Positions 1-7,670 of a DNA stretch of 34,924 nt are shown piece by piece (the stretch's first letter is position 1; every line of letters begins with the position of its first letter). Source of the DNA: JAJXWB01 sp047605445 (GTDB taxonomy: Bacteria; Pseudomonadota; Alphaproteobacteria; Rhizobiales; Beijerinckiaceae). Both the position numbers and the translations under genes were made by a program. Under the pieces are notes generated by a model. That model saw only the letters and a list, made by a program, of their open reading frames with translations. It had not been told where the DNA came from and ran no database searches. The stretch is taken from contig JASGFP010000027.1 of assembly GCA_047605445.1 (NCBI GenBank), forward strand, positions 1 to 34,924, read 5' to 3'.

Positions 1-263
1 ATGGCGGCGACCGTCCGCAGCGCGCGCCACGATCGCGCGACGCCGACGCCCGTCCAGCCCGCGAGGGCGCGCGTGACGGCGCCAAGCGTTTTTCCCGCGA
101 CGAGCGCGGCGGCGACCGCCCCTTCAGGCGGTCGGAGAAGGCTGGCGGCGAACGCAAGGGCCCGCGTCCTGGCGGCACTGGCCCCGGCGCCGGCCGCAAG
201 GGCCCGCGACCTGGCGGCGACCGTCCGCGTTCAGGCGGCCCGCGCAAACCGCACGGCAAGTAG
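1..263 (+). CDS. C-terminal tail of an RluB-like 23S rRNA pseudouridine synthase (5' end outside window)
   Basis: The open frame starts at base 3 and ends at the TAG at 261-263, giving 86 residues of Gly/Arg/Pro/Lys/Asp-rich low-complexity sequence with no catalytic domain. A near-duplicate motif, RKGPRPGG, occurs twice and is mirrored by a DNA direct repeat. In alphaproteobacteria, large-subunit pseudouridine synthases of the RluB/RsuA type often carry such a basic disordered C-terminal extension and often sit directly before rsmD. The identity therefore rests on context and composition. The next gene starts on the base after the stop, which fits co-transcription of two rRNA-modification enzymes. 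Frame 1 also reads open here, but it runs into rsmD out of frame and lacks the tail composition. An unrelated Arg-rich protein cannot be excluded. Confidence 0.6.
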   Translation, partial: GGDRPQRAPRSRDADARPAREGARDGAKRFSRDERGGDRPFRRSEKAGGERKGPRPGGTGPGAGRKGPRPGGDRPRSGGPRKPHGK

Positions 264-815
264 ATGCGGATCGTCGGCGGCCGCTTTCGCGGGCGCGCGC
301 TCAAAGGTCCATCGTCGCAGGCGATCAGGCCGACGTCCGACCGATTGCGTGAAACGATCTTCAACATTCTCGCGCACGGCTACGACGCCGCCGTCGAGAA
401 TTCCCGCGTCATCGACCTGTTCGCCGGCACCGGCGCGCTCGGTCTCGAAGCGATCTCGCGCGGCGCGCGTTTCGCGCTGTTCGTCGACGAAGGCGCGGAA
501 GCCCGCGCGCTGTTGCGTGAAAATGTAGAGACGCTCGGGCTCGGCGGGGCGACGCGCATCTTCCGTCGCGACGCCACGAAACTGGGCGATGCGCCGGCGG
601 GCGAAAAATTCGATCTCGCCTTTCTCGATCCCCCCTACGGCAAGGGCCTCGCGCCGCGCGCGCTGCATGCATTGATGGGCGGCGCCTGGCTGTCGAACGG
701 CGCGCTTTGCATCGTCGAGGAAGACGCCGGCGAAGACATTGCATTGCCCGCGGGCGTGAGTTTGCTCGACCGCCGCGCCTATGGCGACACGCAGATATTG
801 ATTGCGCGCGCCTAA
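264..815 (+). CDS. rsmD: RsmD, 16S rRNA (guanine(966)-N2)-methyltransferase
   Basis: A 183-residue class I SAM-dependent methyltransferase that methylates G966 of 16S rRNA in the assembled small subunit. The N-terminal MRIVGGRFRGR and IRPTSDRLRE (residues 21-30) are typical of RsmD. The SAM-binding loop DLFAGTGALGLEA lies at 51-63, and the N6/N2-adenine/guanine methyltransferase signature DPPY is at 122-125. The length matches the family. The ATG directly abuts the TAG of the upstream pseudouridine synthase, so the two are probably translated from one message. The last four bases overlap the 3' end of the convergent MFS gene. Confidence 0.93.
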   Translation: MRIVGGRFRGRALKGPSSQAIRPTSDRLRETIFNILAHGYDAAVENSRVIDLFAGTGALGLEAISRGARFALFVDEGAEARALLRENVETLGLGGATRIFRRDATKLGDAPAGEKFDLAFLDPPYGKGLAPRALHALMGGAWLSNGALCIVEEDAGEDIALPAGVSLLDRRAYGDTQILIARA

Positions 816-1978
816 TCCTGCGTGCGCGAAACGAAAGCGCCGAGGCCGGCAGCGATAACCAGGGCTGCCGCGGCAATCAGCGACGGCGCGAAGAAACTGC
901 CCGAGGCCTCGCGCATATGGCCGGCGAGCGCGGGCCCGACGATCTGCCCGACGCCGAACGCCGACGTCATGATCGCCTGCGCCCGCTGCGGCGCCATCTG
1001 CGTCAGCCGTCGTGCGATGCCGAGGCCTATTGCGGTGATGGCCATGAACGTGCCGCCGAGAAATATGCCTGAGACGACAATGGTCGCCGGCGTCGGCGAC
1101 ACCACGCTGAGCGCGACGCCCGTCGCTTCCACCAGACAGCCCGCCGCATACGCGAAGACATCGGTCGTGCGCCGCGCCACCCACGACCAGAAAGGAATGC
1201 TGGCTGCGCCGGCGAGCCCGACGATCGCCCAGGCGTAGGGTTCGATCGCAGCGAGCGAGGCCGTCTCGCGCACGATGGCGACGAGGAAGGTCGCGGTGAT
1301 GACATAGCCGAAGCCGAACAGGCCGTAGGACAGGACGAGCGCGGCGAGCGCCGGCGAAAGTCTCGCGCGCGCGCCGCCTGTCGCTTGCGAAGGCGCCGGC
1401 GGCGCCGCCGGCGCGTGCAGGAGGGCAAACAGCAGCAGAGCGAAAGTCGTGGAAATTGCGGCATTGGCGAGCCACATCGCCTTCCAGCCGAAGCCGGCGG
1501 CGGCCATGGCCGAGACGAGCACGGACGATGTGGCGATGCCGAAGCCGACGCCGGCGAAAGGCGCGGCTGAAAGCCCGACGCGCCCGGCGCGCACCAGCGG
1601 CTCCAGCGCCATGCTCGACAGGCAGACGATGACGAAGGCGCTGCCGAGTCCGCCGACGAAACGCATGATCGAGAAGACGGCGACCGAAGGCGGAACCGCC
1701 ATGCCGGCCAGCGACAGCGCGCCCGCGAGAAGCCCGGCGAGGAAGAACAGTCGCGGATTGCGCTGCATGACGGCGCTCGCGCCCATCAGCGCGCCGACGA
1801 GATAGCCAAGGAAATTGGCCGCCGCCACGATGCCGGCGCTGGCTGGCGTAAGCGCGGCGTCGGCGATCATGACCGGCAGGATCGGCGTGTAGACGAAACG
1901 CCCGATGCCGAAGGCCGAGGCCATGGCGAGCATGCCGCCAATCGCGATCCGGGCGGGGGAGACTGATGTCACCGCCAT
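812..1978 (-). CDS. MFS transporter, YbfB/YjiJ-like (MFS_4)
   Basis: About 388 residues with roughly twelve hydrophobic segments, so an inner-membrane major facilitator transporter. The opening segment, AFGIGRFVYTPILPVM, is characteristic of the YbfB/YjiJ branch (MFS_4), whose substrates are mostly unknown. The frame can be extended to a TTG at 2026, but that adds a charged leader (RGRHVVGQEAADRAR). The ATG at 1978 places a short cytoplasmic end directly before the first helix, so it is preferred, although no good ribosome site precedes it. It is divergent, with 110 bp between, from the acyl-CoA ligase gene, which suggests import or export of a related organic acid, but that is inference. Its 3' end overlaps rsmD by 4 bp. 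Confidence 0.82.
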   Translation of the reverse strand: MAVTSVSPARIAIGGMLAMASAFGIGRFVYTPILPVMIADAALTPASAGIVAAANFLGYLVGALMGASAVMQRNPRLFFLAGLLAGALSLAGMAVPPSVAVFSIMRFVGGLGSAFVIVCLSSMALEPLVRAGRVGLSAAPFAGVGFGIATSSVLVSAMAAAGFGWKAMWLANAAISTTFALLLFALLHAPAAPPAPSQATGGARARLSPALAALVLSYGLFGFGYVITATFLVAIVRETASLAAIEPYAWAIVGLAGAASIPFWSWVARRTTDVFAYAAGCLVEATGVALSVVSPTPATIVVSGIFLGGTFMAITAIGLGIARRLTQMAPQRAQAIMTSAFGVGQIVGPALAGHMREASGSFFAPSLIAAAALVIAAGLGAFVSRTQD

Positions 1979-2088
1979 GCGCGCGCGGTCTGCCGCTTCC
2001 TGTCCAACAACATGCCTCCCTCGCAACGCGGCGGATTAGACATTATCCTTCGCCCGAAACCAATCGCACAGGCGGCATACGAGCCCGG

Positions 2089-3666
2089 ATGAGCATGCAA
2101 ACCGAAAAAGCGCCCCTCTTCGCCCTGATCGAAAGAGGCGCGTCTGACGATATCCCCTTCGTATTCGACGGAGCGGCCGTCACGCGCGCAGATTTCTCAT
2201 GCAAGGTCGAGCGCACGGCGGGCTGGCTTGCGCGCCACGGAGTCGGAGCCGGCGATGTGGTCGCGGTCTGGCTGGTCAATCGCGTCGAATGGCTCGCGCT
2301 GCTGTTTGCGTGCGCGCGCATCGGCGCCATCGCGGCGGCCGTCAACACGCGCTATCGCGCGGCCGACGTCGCGCATGTCGTCGGCCTCTCCGGCGCGAAG
2401 ATTCTCGTGCTTGAGCCTGGCTTCCGTTCCATCGACTTCCCCGCAATCCTGAAAGACCTCGATCCGGCGACGACTCCCGCGCTCGAAAGGATCGCCGTCG
2501 TCGGCGCAGGCGCTTTGCAGACGTATTGGCCCTGCGTCCGTTTCGATGCGTTCGAGACGGAAGCGCCGGCGCCCGCAACGCAGGGCGACGCCGATGCGCC
2601 GCTGCTGCTGTTCACGACATCGGGCACGACAAAGGGACCGAAGCTGGTCGCTCATTCGCAAAGGACTCTGGCGACGCACGCGCATGCGATCGCACGAGCC
2701 TTGCAACTCGATGCGGAAAACTCGCTGCTCGCGATGTTGCCCTTCTGCGGCACCTTCGGCATGGCGAGCGTGCTCGGTTTCATGGCCGGCGGCGTGCGCA
2801 TTCACGCGATGGACGCATTCGACGCCGCGCCTGCGTTGAAGATATTGCAGGACGAGAAGATCACGCACAGTTTCGGCTCTGACGAAATGTTCCGCCGCAT
2901 TCTTGCGCTGACCGATGCGGCGAAGCCGTTTCCGGACGCACGGCTCTTCGGTTTCGCCGCCTTCCAGCCGGGCTGGCGCGAATTCGCGGCGGAGGCTGAC
3001 AAGCGTGGCCTGCCGCTCTACGGCCTCTACGGTTCGAGCGAAGTGCAGGCGCTGTTTTCCATCGGCCGCGCCGATGTTCCCTTCGCCGATCGCATCGAAT
3101 GCGGCGGCTGGCCCATGTCGCCGCAAGCGCGCGTGCGTGTGCGCGACACGGAGACGGGCGAGATCGCCGGGGCCGGCGTCAGCGGCGAGATCGAGATCGA
3201 CGCGCCGTCGCGGTTTCTTGGCTATTTCGGGAATCCGCAGGCGACGGGCGAGGCGACGACGGCGGACGGTTTCTTCCGCACCGGCGACATCGGCCGCATG
3301 CGCGATGACGGTTCTTTCATTTATGAAACGCGCGCCGGCGACGCCATGCGGCTCGGCGGATTTCTCGTCGGCCCCGGCGAGATCGAAGACGAACTGAAAG
3401 CCTGCGACGGCGTGGCCGATGCGCAGGTCGTCGCCGTCGACATCGGCACGCAGGCGCGCTGCGCGGCCTTTGTCATTCCCAGGGCAGGCGCGGCGTTGCT
3501 CGAAAGCGACCTCATCGCCCATGTGCGCGCGCGTCTCGCCGGCTACAAGGTTCCCACGCGCATCTTCTTCATCGACGCGTTTCCAGTCACCGACAGCGCC
3601 AACGGCGTGAAGATCCAGCGGGCGAAGCTGCGTGCGATGGCGATGGAGAACATCGCCCGCGCTTGA
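2089..3666 (+). CDS. AMP-forming acyl-CoA synthetase / ligase (ANL superfamily)
   Basis: A 525-residue adenylate-forming enzyme expected to activate a carboxylic acid to its acyl-CoA through an acyl-AMP. Core motifs are all present: the P-loop-like TSGTTKGPK at 177-185, YGLYGSSE at 311-318 (A5), TGD at 398-400 (A7) and NGVKIQ at 505-510, with Lys508 as the catalytic lysine of the mobile C-terminal domain. The ATG at 2089 is chosen over upstream starts because the earlier residues are low-complexity and out of register with the family N terminus; an ATG at 2095 is also possible. A hydrolase gene follows after 12 bp, so the two probably form an operon. The substrate (fatty, aromatic or branched acid) cannot be read from the sequence. 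Confidence 0.87.
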   Translation: MSMQTEKAPLFALIERGASDDIPFVFDGAAVTRADFSCKVERTAGWLARHGVGAGDVVAVWLVNRVEWLALLFACARIGAIAAAVNTRYRAADVAHVVGLSGAKILVLEPGFRSIDFPAILKDLDPATTPALERIAVVGAGALQTYWPCVRFDAFETEAPAPATQGDADAPLLLFTTSGTTKGPKLVAHSQRTLATHAHAIARALQLDAENSLLAMLPFCGTFGMASVLGFMAGGVRIHAMDAFDAAPALKILQDEKITHSFGSDEMFRRILALTDAAKPFPDARLFGFAAFQPGWREFAAEADKRGLPLYGLYGSSEVQALFSIGRADVPFADRIECGGWPMSPQARVRVRDTETGEIAGAGVSGEIEIDAPSRFLGYFGNPQATGEATTADGFFRTGDIGRMRDDGSFIYETRAGDAMRLGGFLVGPGEIEDELKACDGVADAQVVAVDIGTQARCAAFVIPRAGAALLESDLIAHVRARLAGYKVPTRIFFIDAFPVTDSANGVKIQRAKLRAMAMENIARA

Positions 3667-3678
3667 ACCATCCCAGAA

Positions 3679-4554
3679 ATGACGGACGATATGAACGAAC
3701 CGAAAGACTGTTTCTACACATCGCACGGCCTGCGCCTGCACTATGTCGACTGGGGTAACGAAAGCGCGCCGCCGCTGCTGCTGATCCACGGCGGCGGCGA
3801 CCATTGCCGCAGCTGGGATCGGTTGGCGAGGGAATTGCGGCCGCATTTTCATGTCGTCGCGCCCGACCTGCGGGGCCATGGCGATTCCGACTGGACGAAG
3901 GGCGGCTCCTACGCGCTCAGCGAATATGTCTACGACATCGTCCGTCTTTACGAAGCGCTCGGAATTGATCGCGCCTGCATCGTCGGCCATTCGATGGGCG
4001 GCATGGTCTCGCTGATCTTTTCTGGAACCTTTCCCGAGAAAGTCGAAAAGCTCGTCGTGCTCGACGGCGTCACGGTTCTGCCTGACCAGCCGCGCGCGCC
4101 GACGCATGAGAGGATATTGAAGTCCGTCGCGCAGCTTTCCGAGCGCGAAGGCAAGACGCCACGCGGCTACGCCACGATCGAGGAGGCCGCGCAACGCATG
4201 AAGAAGCGCAATACGCGTCTGACTGACGAATTGTCGCTGCATCTGGCCAAACACGCGCTGAAGCGCGACGCCTCGGGCGCCTATGTCTGGAAGTTCGACA
4301 AGTACCAGCGCGTCGCCGCCCCGCACCGGCTCTGGCCGGAAGACCATGTCGCGCTATGGTCGCGCATCTCATGTCCGACGCTCCTGCTTTTCGCCGACCG
4401 CAGCTTCCTCGACAACGAGAAGCGCCTCGGTCTTGCGCAGCATTTCCCTCATGCGCGCGCGAAGACGATCGCCGATTCCGGTCATTGGGTGCAGCACGAT
4501 CAGCCCGAGGAAGTGCGGGTGGAGATCGAGGGGTTTCTGCGTCCTGGCGGTTAG
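3679..4554 (+). CDS. alpha/beta-fold hydrolase
   Basis: A 291-residue cytoplasmic serine hydrolase. It shows the oxyanion-hole segment HGGG (37-40), the nucleophile elbow GHSMGG (103-108, Ser105), a probable acid Asp240 in LLLFADRS, and the catalytic His269 in SGHWVQ, so the triad is complete. The RGHGDS segment at 65-70 is typical of C-C bond hydrolases, esterases and epoxide-hydrolase relatives, but does not discriminate among them. It follows the acyl-CoA ligase by 12 bp and converges with the dehydrogenase gene 10 bp away. A second in-frame ATG at 3691 is an alternative start. A role in ester, lactone or ring-cleavage product hydrolysis within the surrounding catabolic block is inferred. 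Confidence 0.85.
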   Translation: MTDDMNEPKDCFYTSHGLRLHYVDWGNESAPPLLLIHGGGDHCRSWDRLARELRPHFHVVAPDLRGHGDSDWTKGGSYALSEYVYDIVRLYEALGIDRACIVGHSMGGMVSLIFSGTFPEKVEKLVVLDGVTVLPDQPRAPTHERILKSVAQLSEREGKTPRGYATIEEAAQRMKKRNTRLTDELSLHLAKHALKRDASGAYVWKFDKYQRVAAPHRLWPEDHVALWSRISCPTLLLFADRSFLDNEKRLGLAQHFPHARAKTIADSGHWVQHDQPEEVRVEIEGFLRPGG

Positions 4555-4564
4555 TCTCGCCGCC

Positions 4565-5467
4565 TCACGGCTTCTTTGGCGCGATATCCACGGCGTTCAT
4601 CGCGCCGATCGCCGTCGCCAGCATCGGCACGTAATCCTCCGCGCCGCCGCGCGCGACGGCGAGCGCGTAGCTGTTTTTCACGGCATTGCCGAGCGGGTTC
4701 GACATGCCGGCGGCGTCGGCCATGGATTCGAGATAGCGCATGTCCTTGAACGCGTTGGCCAGCGTGAATTTGTGCGCGTCGCGGTCGCCTTCCAGCGTCC
4801 AGCGCATGAAAGTCTGGTAGAAGCCGCAATCCATGCGGCCGCCGCGGATCACGCTGTCGAAACGCTGCGGCGTAATGCCGACTTTCTGCGCCAGCGCGAC
4901 GGCCTCCGCATAGAGCGCCGCATATCCCATTGCGAGGAAATTGTTGAGCAGCTTCATGCGATGCCCGTCGCCTGTTGCGCCGATATGTACGACGCGGCCG
5001 GCCCATGTCTCCAGCACCGGCTTGATCCGTGCGAAAACCGCGTCGCTCGCGCCGACCATCGTGTCGAGAGTTCCCTCCCACGCTTCTTTCGGCGTTCGCG
5101 ACAGCGGCGCATCGACAAGCGTCGCGCCGATCCCGGCAAGTTCGGCGGCGAGCGTCATGGTGGAGACGGGATCGGCGGTCGAGCAGTCGACGACGATCGC
5201 GCCTTTCTTCAATCCGCCCATCAGGCCGCCTCGCACGACGGCCTCGACCTGCGGCGAGCCGGTCACGCAGATGAAGACGATGTCGCTGGCTTCCGCCAGT
5301 TCGCGCGCGTCTTTCGCTTCCTTCGCGCCGCGCTTGACGAGGTCGTCGACCGGCGCGCGATTGCGATGGCCTAGGACGCTCAGCGGATAGCCCTTCTCCA
5401 CGATGTTCTTCGCCATGCCGTGGCCCATCAGGCCGACGCCGATGAAGCCGACGCGTTCCTTGCTCAT
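4565..5467 (-). CDS. NAD(P)-dependent oxidoreductase of the 3-hydroxyisobutyrate dehydrogenase family
   Basis: A 300-residue beta-hydroxyacid dehydrogenase. The Rossmann signature GFIGVGLMGHGMA is at residues 7-19. The substrate loop reads DAPLSR (119-124) where many relatives have DAPVSG, so substrate preference may differ. The catalytic lysine is Lys172 in MKLLNN. The start at 5467 is fixed by a GAGGAG ribosome site just upstream; the frame extends further but without family similarity. It lies 10 bp downstream of the MaoC-like gene on the same strand, so a hydratase-then-dehydrogenase order (enoyl to hydroxyacyl to oxoacyl or semialdehyde) is plausible. Members act on 3-hydroxyisobutyrate, tartronate semialdehyde, 6-phosphogluconate-like and other hydroxyacids, and the exact one is unknown. 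Confidence 0.88.
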   Translation of the reverse strand: MSKERVGFIGVGLMGHGMAKNIVEKGYPLSVLGHRNRAPVDDLVKRGAKEAKDARELAEASDIVFICVTGSPQVEAVVRGGLMGGLKKGAIVVDCSTADPVSTMTLAAELAGIGATLVDAPLSRTPKEAWEGTLDTMVGASDAVFARIKPVLETWAGRVVHIGATGDGHRMKLLNNFLAMGYAALYAEAVALAQKVGITPQRFDSVIRGGRMDCGFYQTFMRWTLEGDRDAHKFTLANAFKDMRYLESMADAAGMSNPLGNAVKNSYALAVARGGAEDYVPMLATAIGAMNAVDIAPKKP

Positions 5468-5477
5468 GGAATGCTCC

Positions 5478-6278
5478 TCAAGCCGCTTCCGCGACATGGC
5501 GCGGGCGCCAGATCGCGGTATGCGTGATCGACGCAACGACCTGATCGCCGTCCGCGATGGCGAGCGCGTCGAATTCCACGATCGCGTGGCCCTTCGTCAC
5601 GCCGTTGGATGTGATGCGGTTGCGCAGGGTGAGTTCCTGCCCGATGCGCGCGGCGCTGAAATTGCGCAAACGGCTGCCGACGTGAATCCACGGCCCGAGC
5701 ACGACGCTCTGCACCAGCGCCGCATTGCACAGCCGCAGGATCTGGCCGGGATGCACCAGGCCTTCGCGCATATAGAGACCATCCGTCTCGCGGATGTCGG
5801 CGAGATATTGCTGGAGCGCGGCGCGGTCGATCGTTGCGGGCGCGAGGCCCAGCGCAACGCCAGGCGCGAGATTGATCTCGCTGGCCTTGGGTCGTTCAGC
5901 CGGAGGCGTTCCGAGCGGCAGCGAGTCGACGGCCGGCGCAGGCGCCGCGTCCGGCAGGAGCGCATGGCCGCTCGCGCAGTGAGCGCCGCCGCTTTCGACC
6001 GTGAGGTTGAGGACGCCTTTGTCCTCGCTCGCGCTCACGCGCGCTATATTCCCGTCGTAAACCGGCTTGATGAAGCGGCACTCGGCGCCGCCGCGCTCGA
6101 GCCAGGCGCGGCCCCAGCGCGCGACCGGCATATGCGCCATATAGGCGTAGACTTCCACGCCCGGCACGAGCGCGCCGGTGAAGCCGAAGCGGCGCGCCAC
6201 ATCGTCGTCGTGAATCTTGTTTTCCGACGTGACCGCCGTGTTGAAGGCGCTCACCTCATAGGGCGCGGGTGCGCTCAT
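5478..6278 (-). CDS. MaoC-like / double hot-dog dehydratase domain protein
   Basis: A 266-residue protein with two likely hot-dog domains. The N-terminal half holds the hydratase-type segment NKIHDDDVARRFGF (20-33) followed by ALVPG (36-40), resembling the N-x-I-H-D...GF...PG pattern of MaoC-type enoyl-CoA hydratases. The C-terminal half ends with a hot-dog-like strand set (VVASITHTAIW). The ATG at 6278 is supported by a GGAGG six bases upstream. It is the first gene of a two-gene minus-strand operon with the dehydrogenase, and is divergent from the binding-protein gene. A trans-2-enoyl-CoA or related hydratase function is likely by family. A thioesterase-type hot-dog is the alternative. Confidence 0.75.
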   Translation of the reverse strand: MSAPAPYEVSAFNTAVTSENKIHDDDVARRFGFTGALVPGVEVYAYMAHMPVARWGRAWLERGGAECRFIKPVYDGNIARVSASEDKGVLNLTVESGGAHCASGHALLPDAAPAPAVDSLPLGTPPAERPKASEINLAPGVALGLAPATIDRAALQQYLADIRETDGLYMREGLVHPGQILRLCNAALVQSVVLGPWIHVGSRLRNFSAARIGQELTLRNRITSNGVTKGHAIVEFDALAIADGDQVVASITHTAIWRPRHVAEAA

Positions 6279-6383
6279 GGATTTCCTCCGTGGCCCTGCC
6301 TGCGCTGTTGGCGCGCATTGACTTCTCAGGCCCAGCTTTCGCATCATGGCGCAGATAAGATTGCAGAACAATCGGAGGAAACG

Positions 6384-7592
6384 ATGAGGGCCTTCACCCG
6401 CGGCGCGCTGGCGTCGCTTTTCGCGTTGTCGCTGGCCGCGTCCGCGCTGGCGCAGGACAAGCCGCCGCTCAAACTCGGCCTCATCCTCGATATGTCCGGC
6501 CCCTATGCCGACATCACCGGGCCGGGCTCGGTCATGGCCGGCAAGATGGCGGCGGAGGATTTCGGCGGCGAGGTTCTCGGCCGCAAGATCGAGGTTTTGT
6601 CCGCAGACCATTTCAACAAGGCGGACGTCGCCGGCACGACGGCGCGCGAATGGTTCGACAATCAGGGCGTCGAGGCGATCATGGATGTCGCGGCTTCCGC
6701 CACCGCGCTCGCCGCCAACGAGATCGCCAAGGCGCGCAACAAGATTTTGCTGCTGTCAGGCCCCGGCGCGGTGCGCATCACCAACGAGGCCTGCGGCCCC
6801 TACACGGTGCACTGGGCCTACGACACCTATTCGCTCGCCAAGGGCACGGGCACGGCCGTCACGAAGGGTGGCGGCGACAGCTGGTTCTTCATCACCGCCG
6901 ACTACGCCTTCGGCCACGATCTCGAAAAGGATGCGACGCAATTCGTTGTCGCCAACGGCGGCAAGGTGCTGGGCCGCGCCCGCCATCCCATCAACACGCC
7001 GGATTTCTCGTCTTTCTTGCTGCAGGCGCAGACCTCGGGCGCCAAGGTGGTCGGACTCGCCAACGCCGGCGCGGACATGATCACGGCGGTGAAGCAGGCC
7101 TCCGAATTCGGCCTGACGAAATCGGGCCAGAAGCTCGCCGTCCTGCTCGGCTACATTTCCGACGTCGAGAGCCTCGGCCTTCCGGTCGCCAAGGGCCTGC
7201 TGCTGACTGAGCCCTTCTACTGGGACCGTACGCCGGAGACGCGCGCCTGGTCGCAGCGCTTCTTCGAGAAGTTCAAGCGCATGCCTACCGCCGCGCAGGC
7301 GAGCGTCTATTCCTCGATGACGCACTATCTGAAGGCGGTGAAACAGGCCGGCTCCACCGATTCCGCGGCGGTGATGAAGATCATGAAGGACACGCCGATC
7401 AAGGATTTCTTCGCCGAGAACGGAACGATCCGCGAAGACGGACGCATGGTCCACGACATGTATCTCTTCCAGGTCAAGGCGCCGGAAGAATCGAAAGGCA
7501 AGTGGGACGATTACAAGCTGCTTGCCACCATTCCCGCCAAGGACGCCTTCCTGCCGCTGTCGGAATCCAAGTGCCCGCTGGTGAAGAAGTAA
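6384..7592 (+). CDS. ABC transporter substrate-binding protein, branched-chain amino acid type (LivK-like, Peripla_BP_6)
   Basis: A 402-residue periplasmic binding protein. Residues 1-23 are a Sec signal peptide with probable cleavage at ALA/Q. The mature part opens with LKLGLILDMSGPYADITGPG, the typical type I fold start that contacts carboxylate ligands. The start is set by an AGGAGG-like site (CGGAGGA) ending a few bases before the ATG. No permease or ATPase gene lies nearby, so it must use a transporter encoded elsewhere or act as a solo receptor. It is divergent from the MaoC-like operon; a TTGACT at 6318-6323 is a possible -35 box, but the -10 is weak. Relatives near acyl-CoA ligases often bind aromatic or other organic acids, which fits this block by inference only. 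Confidence 0.88.
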   Translation: MRAFTRGALASLFALSLAASALAQDKPPLKLGLILDMSGPYADITGPGSVMAGKMAAEDFGGEVLGRKIEVLSADHFNKADVAGTTAREWFDNQGVEAIMDVAASATALAANEIAKARNKILLLSGPGAVRITNEACGPYTVHWAYDTYSLAKGTGTAVTKGGGDSWFFITADYAFGHDLEKDATQFVVANGGKVLGRARHPINTPDFSSFLLQAQTSGAKVVGLANAGADMITAVKQASEFGLTKSGQKLAVLLGYISDVESLGLPVAKGLLLTEPFYWDRTPETRAWSQRFFEKFKRMPTAAQASVYSSMTHYLKAVKQAGSTDSAAVMKIMKDTPIKDFFAENGTIREDGRMVHDMYLFQVKAPEESKGKWDDYKLLATIPAKDAFLPLSESKCPLVKK

Positions 7593-7613
7593 GGGAAGCC
7601 AATAGCGAAGCAA

Positions 7614-7662
7614 CGAATAGCGAATAGGGCGGCGGAATCGTCGAACCCCAATTCGCTATTCG
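7614..7662. terminator. 12-bp inverted repeat between convergent genes
   Basis: CGAATAGCGAAT (7614-7625) is matched perfectly by ATTCGCTATTCG (7651-7662), with a 25-base loop. It sits in the only gap between the convergent binding-protein and DUF1615 genes, so a bidirectional terminator is possible, but the arms are AT-rich, the loop is long and there is no clean T-run. A partial direct copy (AATAGCGAA at 7601-7609) precedes the left arm. The repeated AATAGCGAA unit suggests a dispersed repeat rather than a purpose-built terminator. Confidence 0.5.
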
Positions 7663-7670
7663 CTCCCCCC

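Noticed and set aside
2197..4347. 716-residue open frame on the minus strand opposite the acyl-CoA ligase and hydrolase genes
   Set aside because: It runs antisense across two genes with full family motifs, is Arg/Ala/Asp-rich with no motif of its own, and is explained by high GC leaving few stops.
5403..6383. Long plus-strand frame leading into the LivK-type gene
   Set aside because: The signal peptide and ribosome site fix the start at 6384. The lead is antisense to the MaoC-like and dehydrogenase genes.
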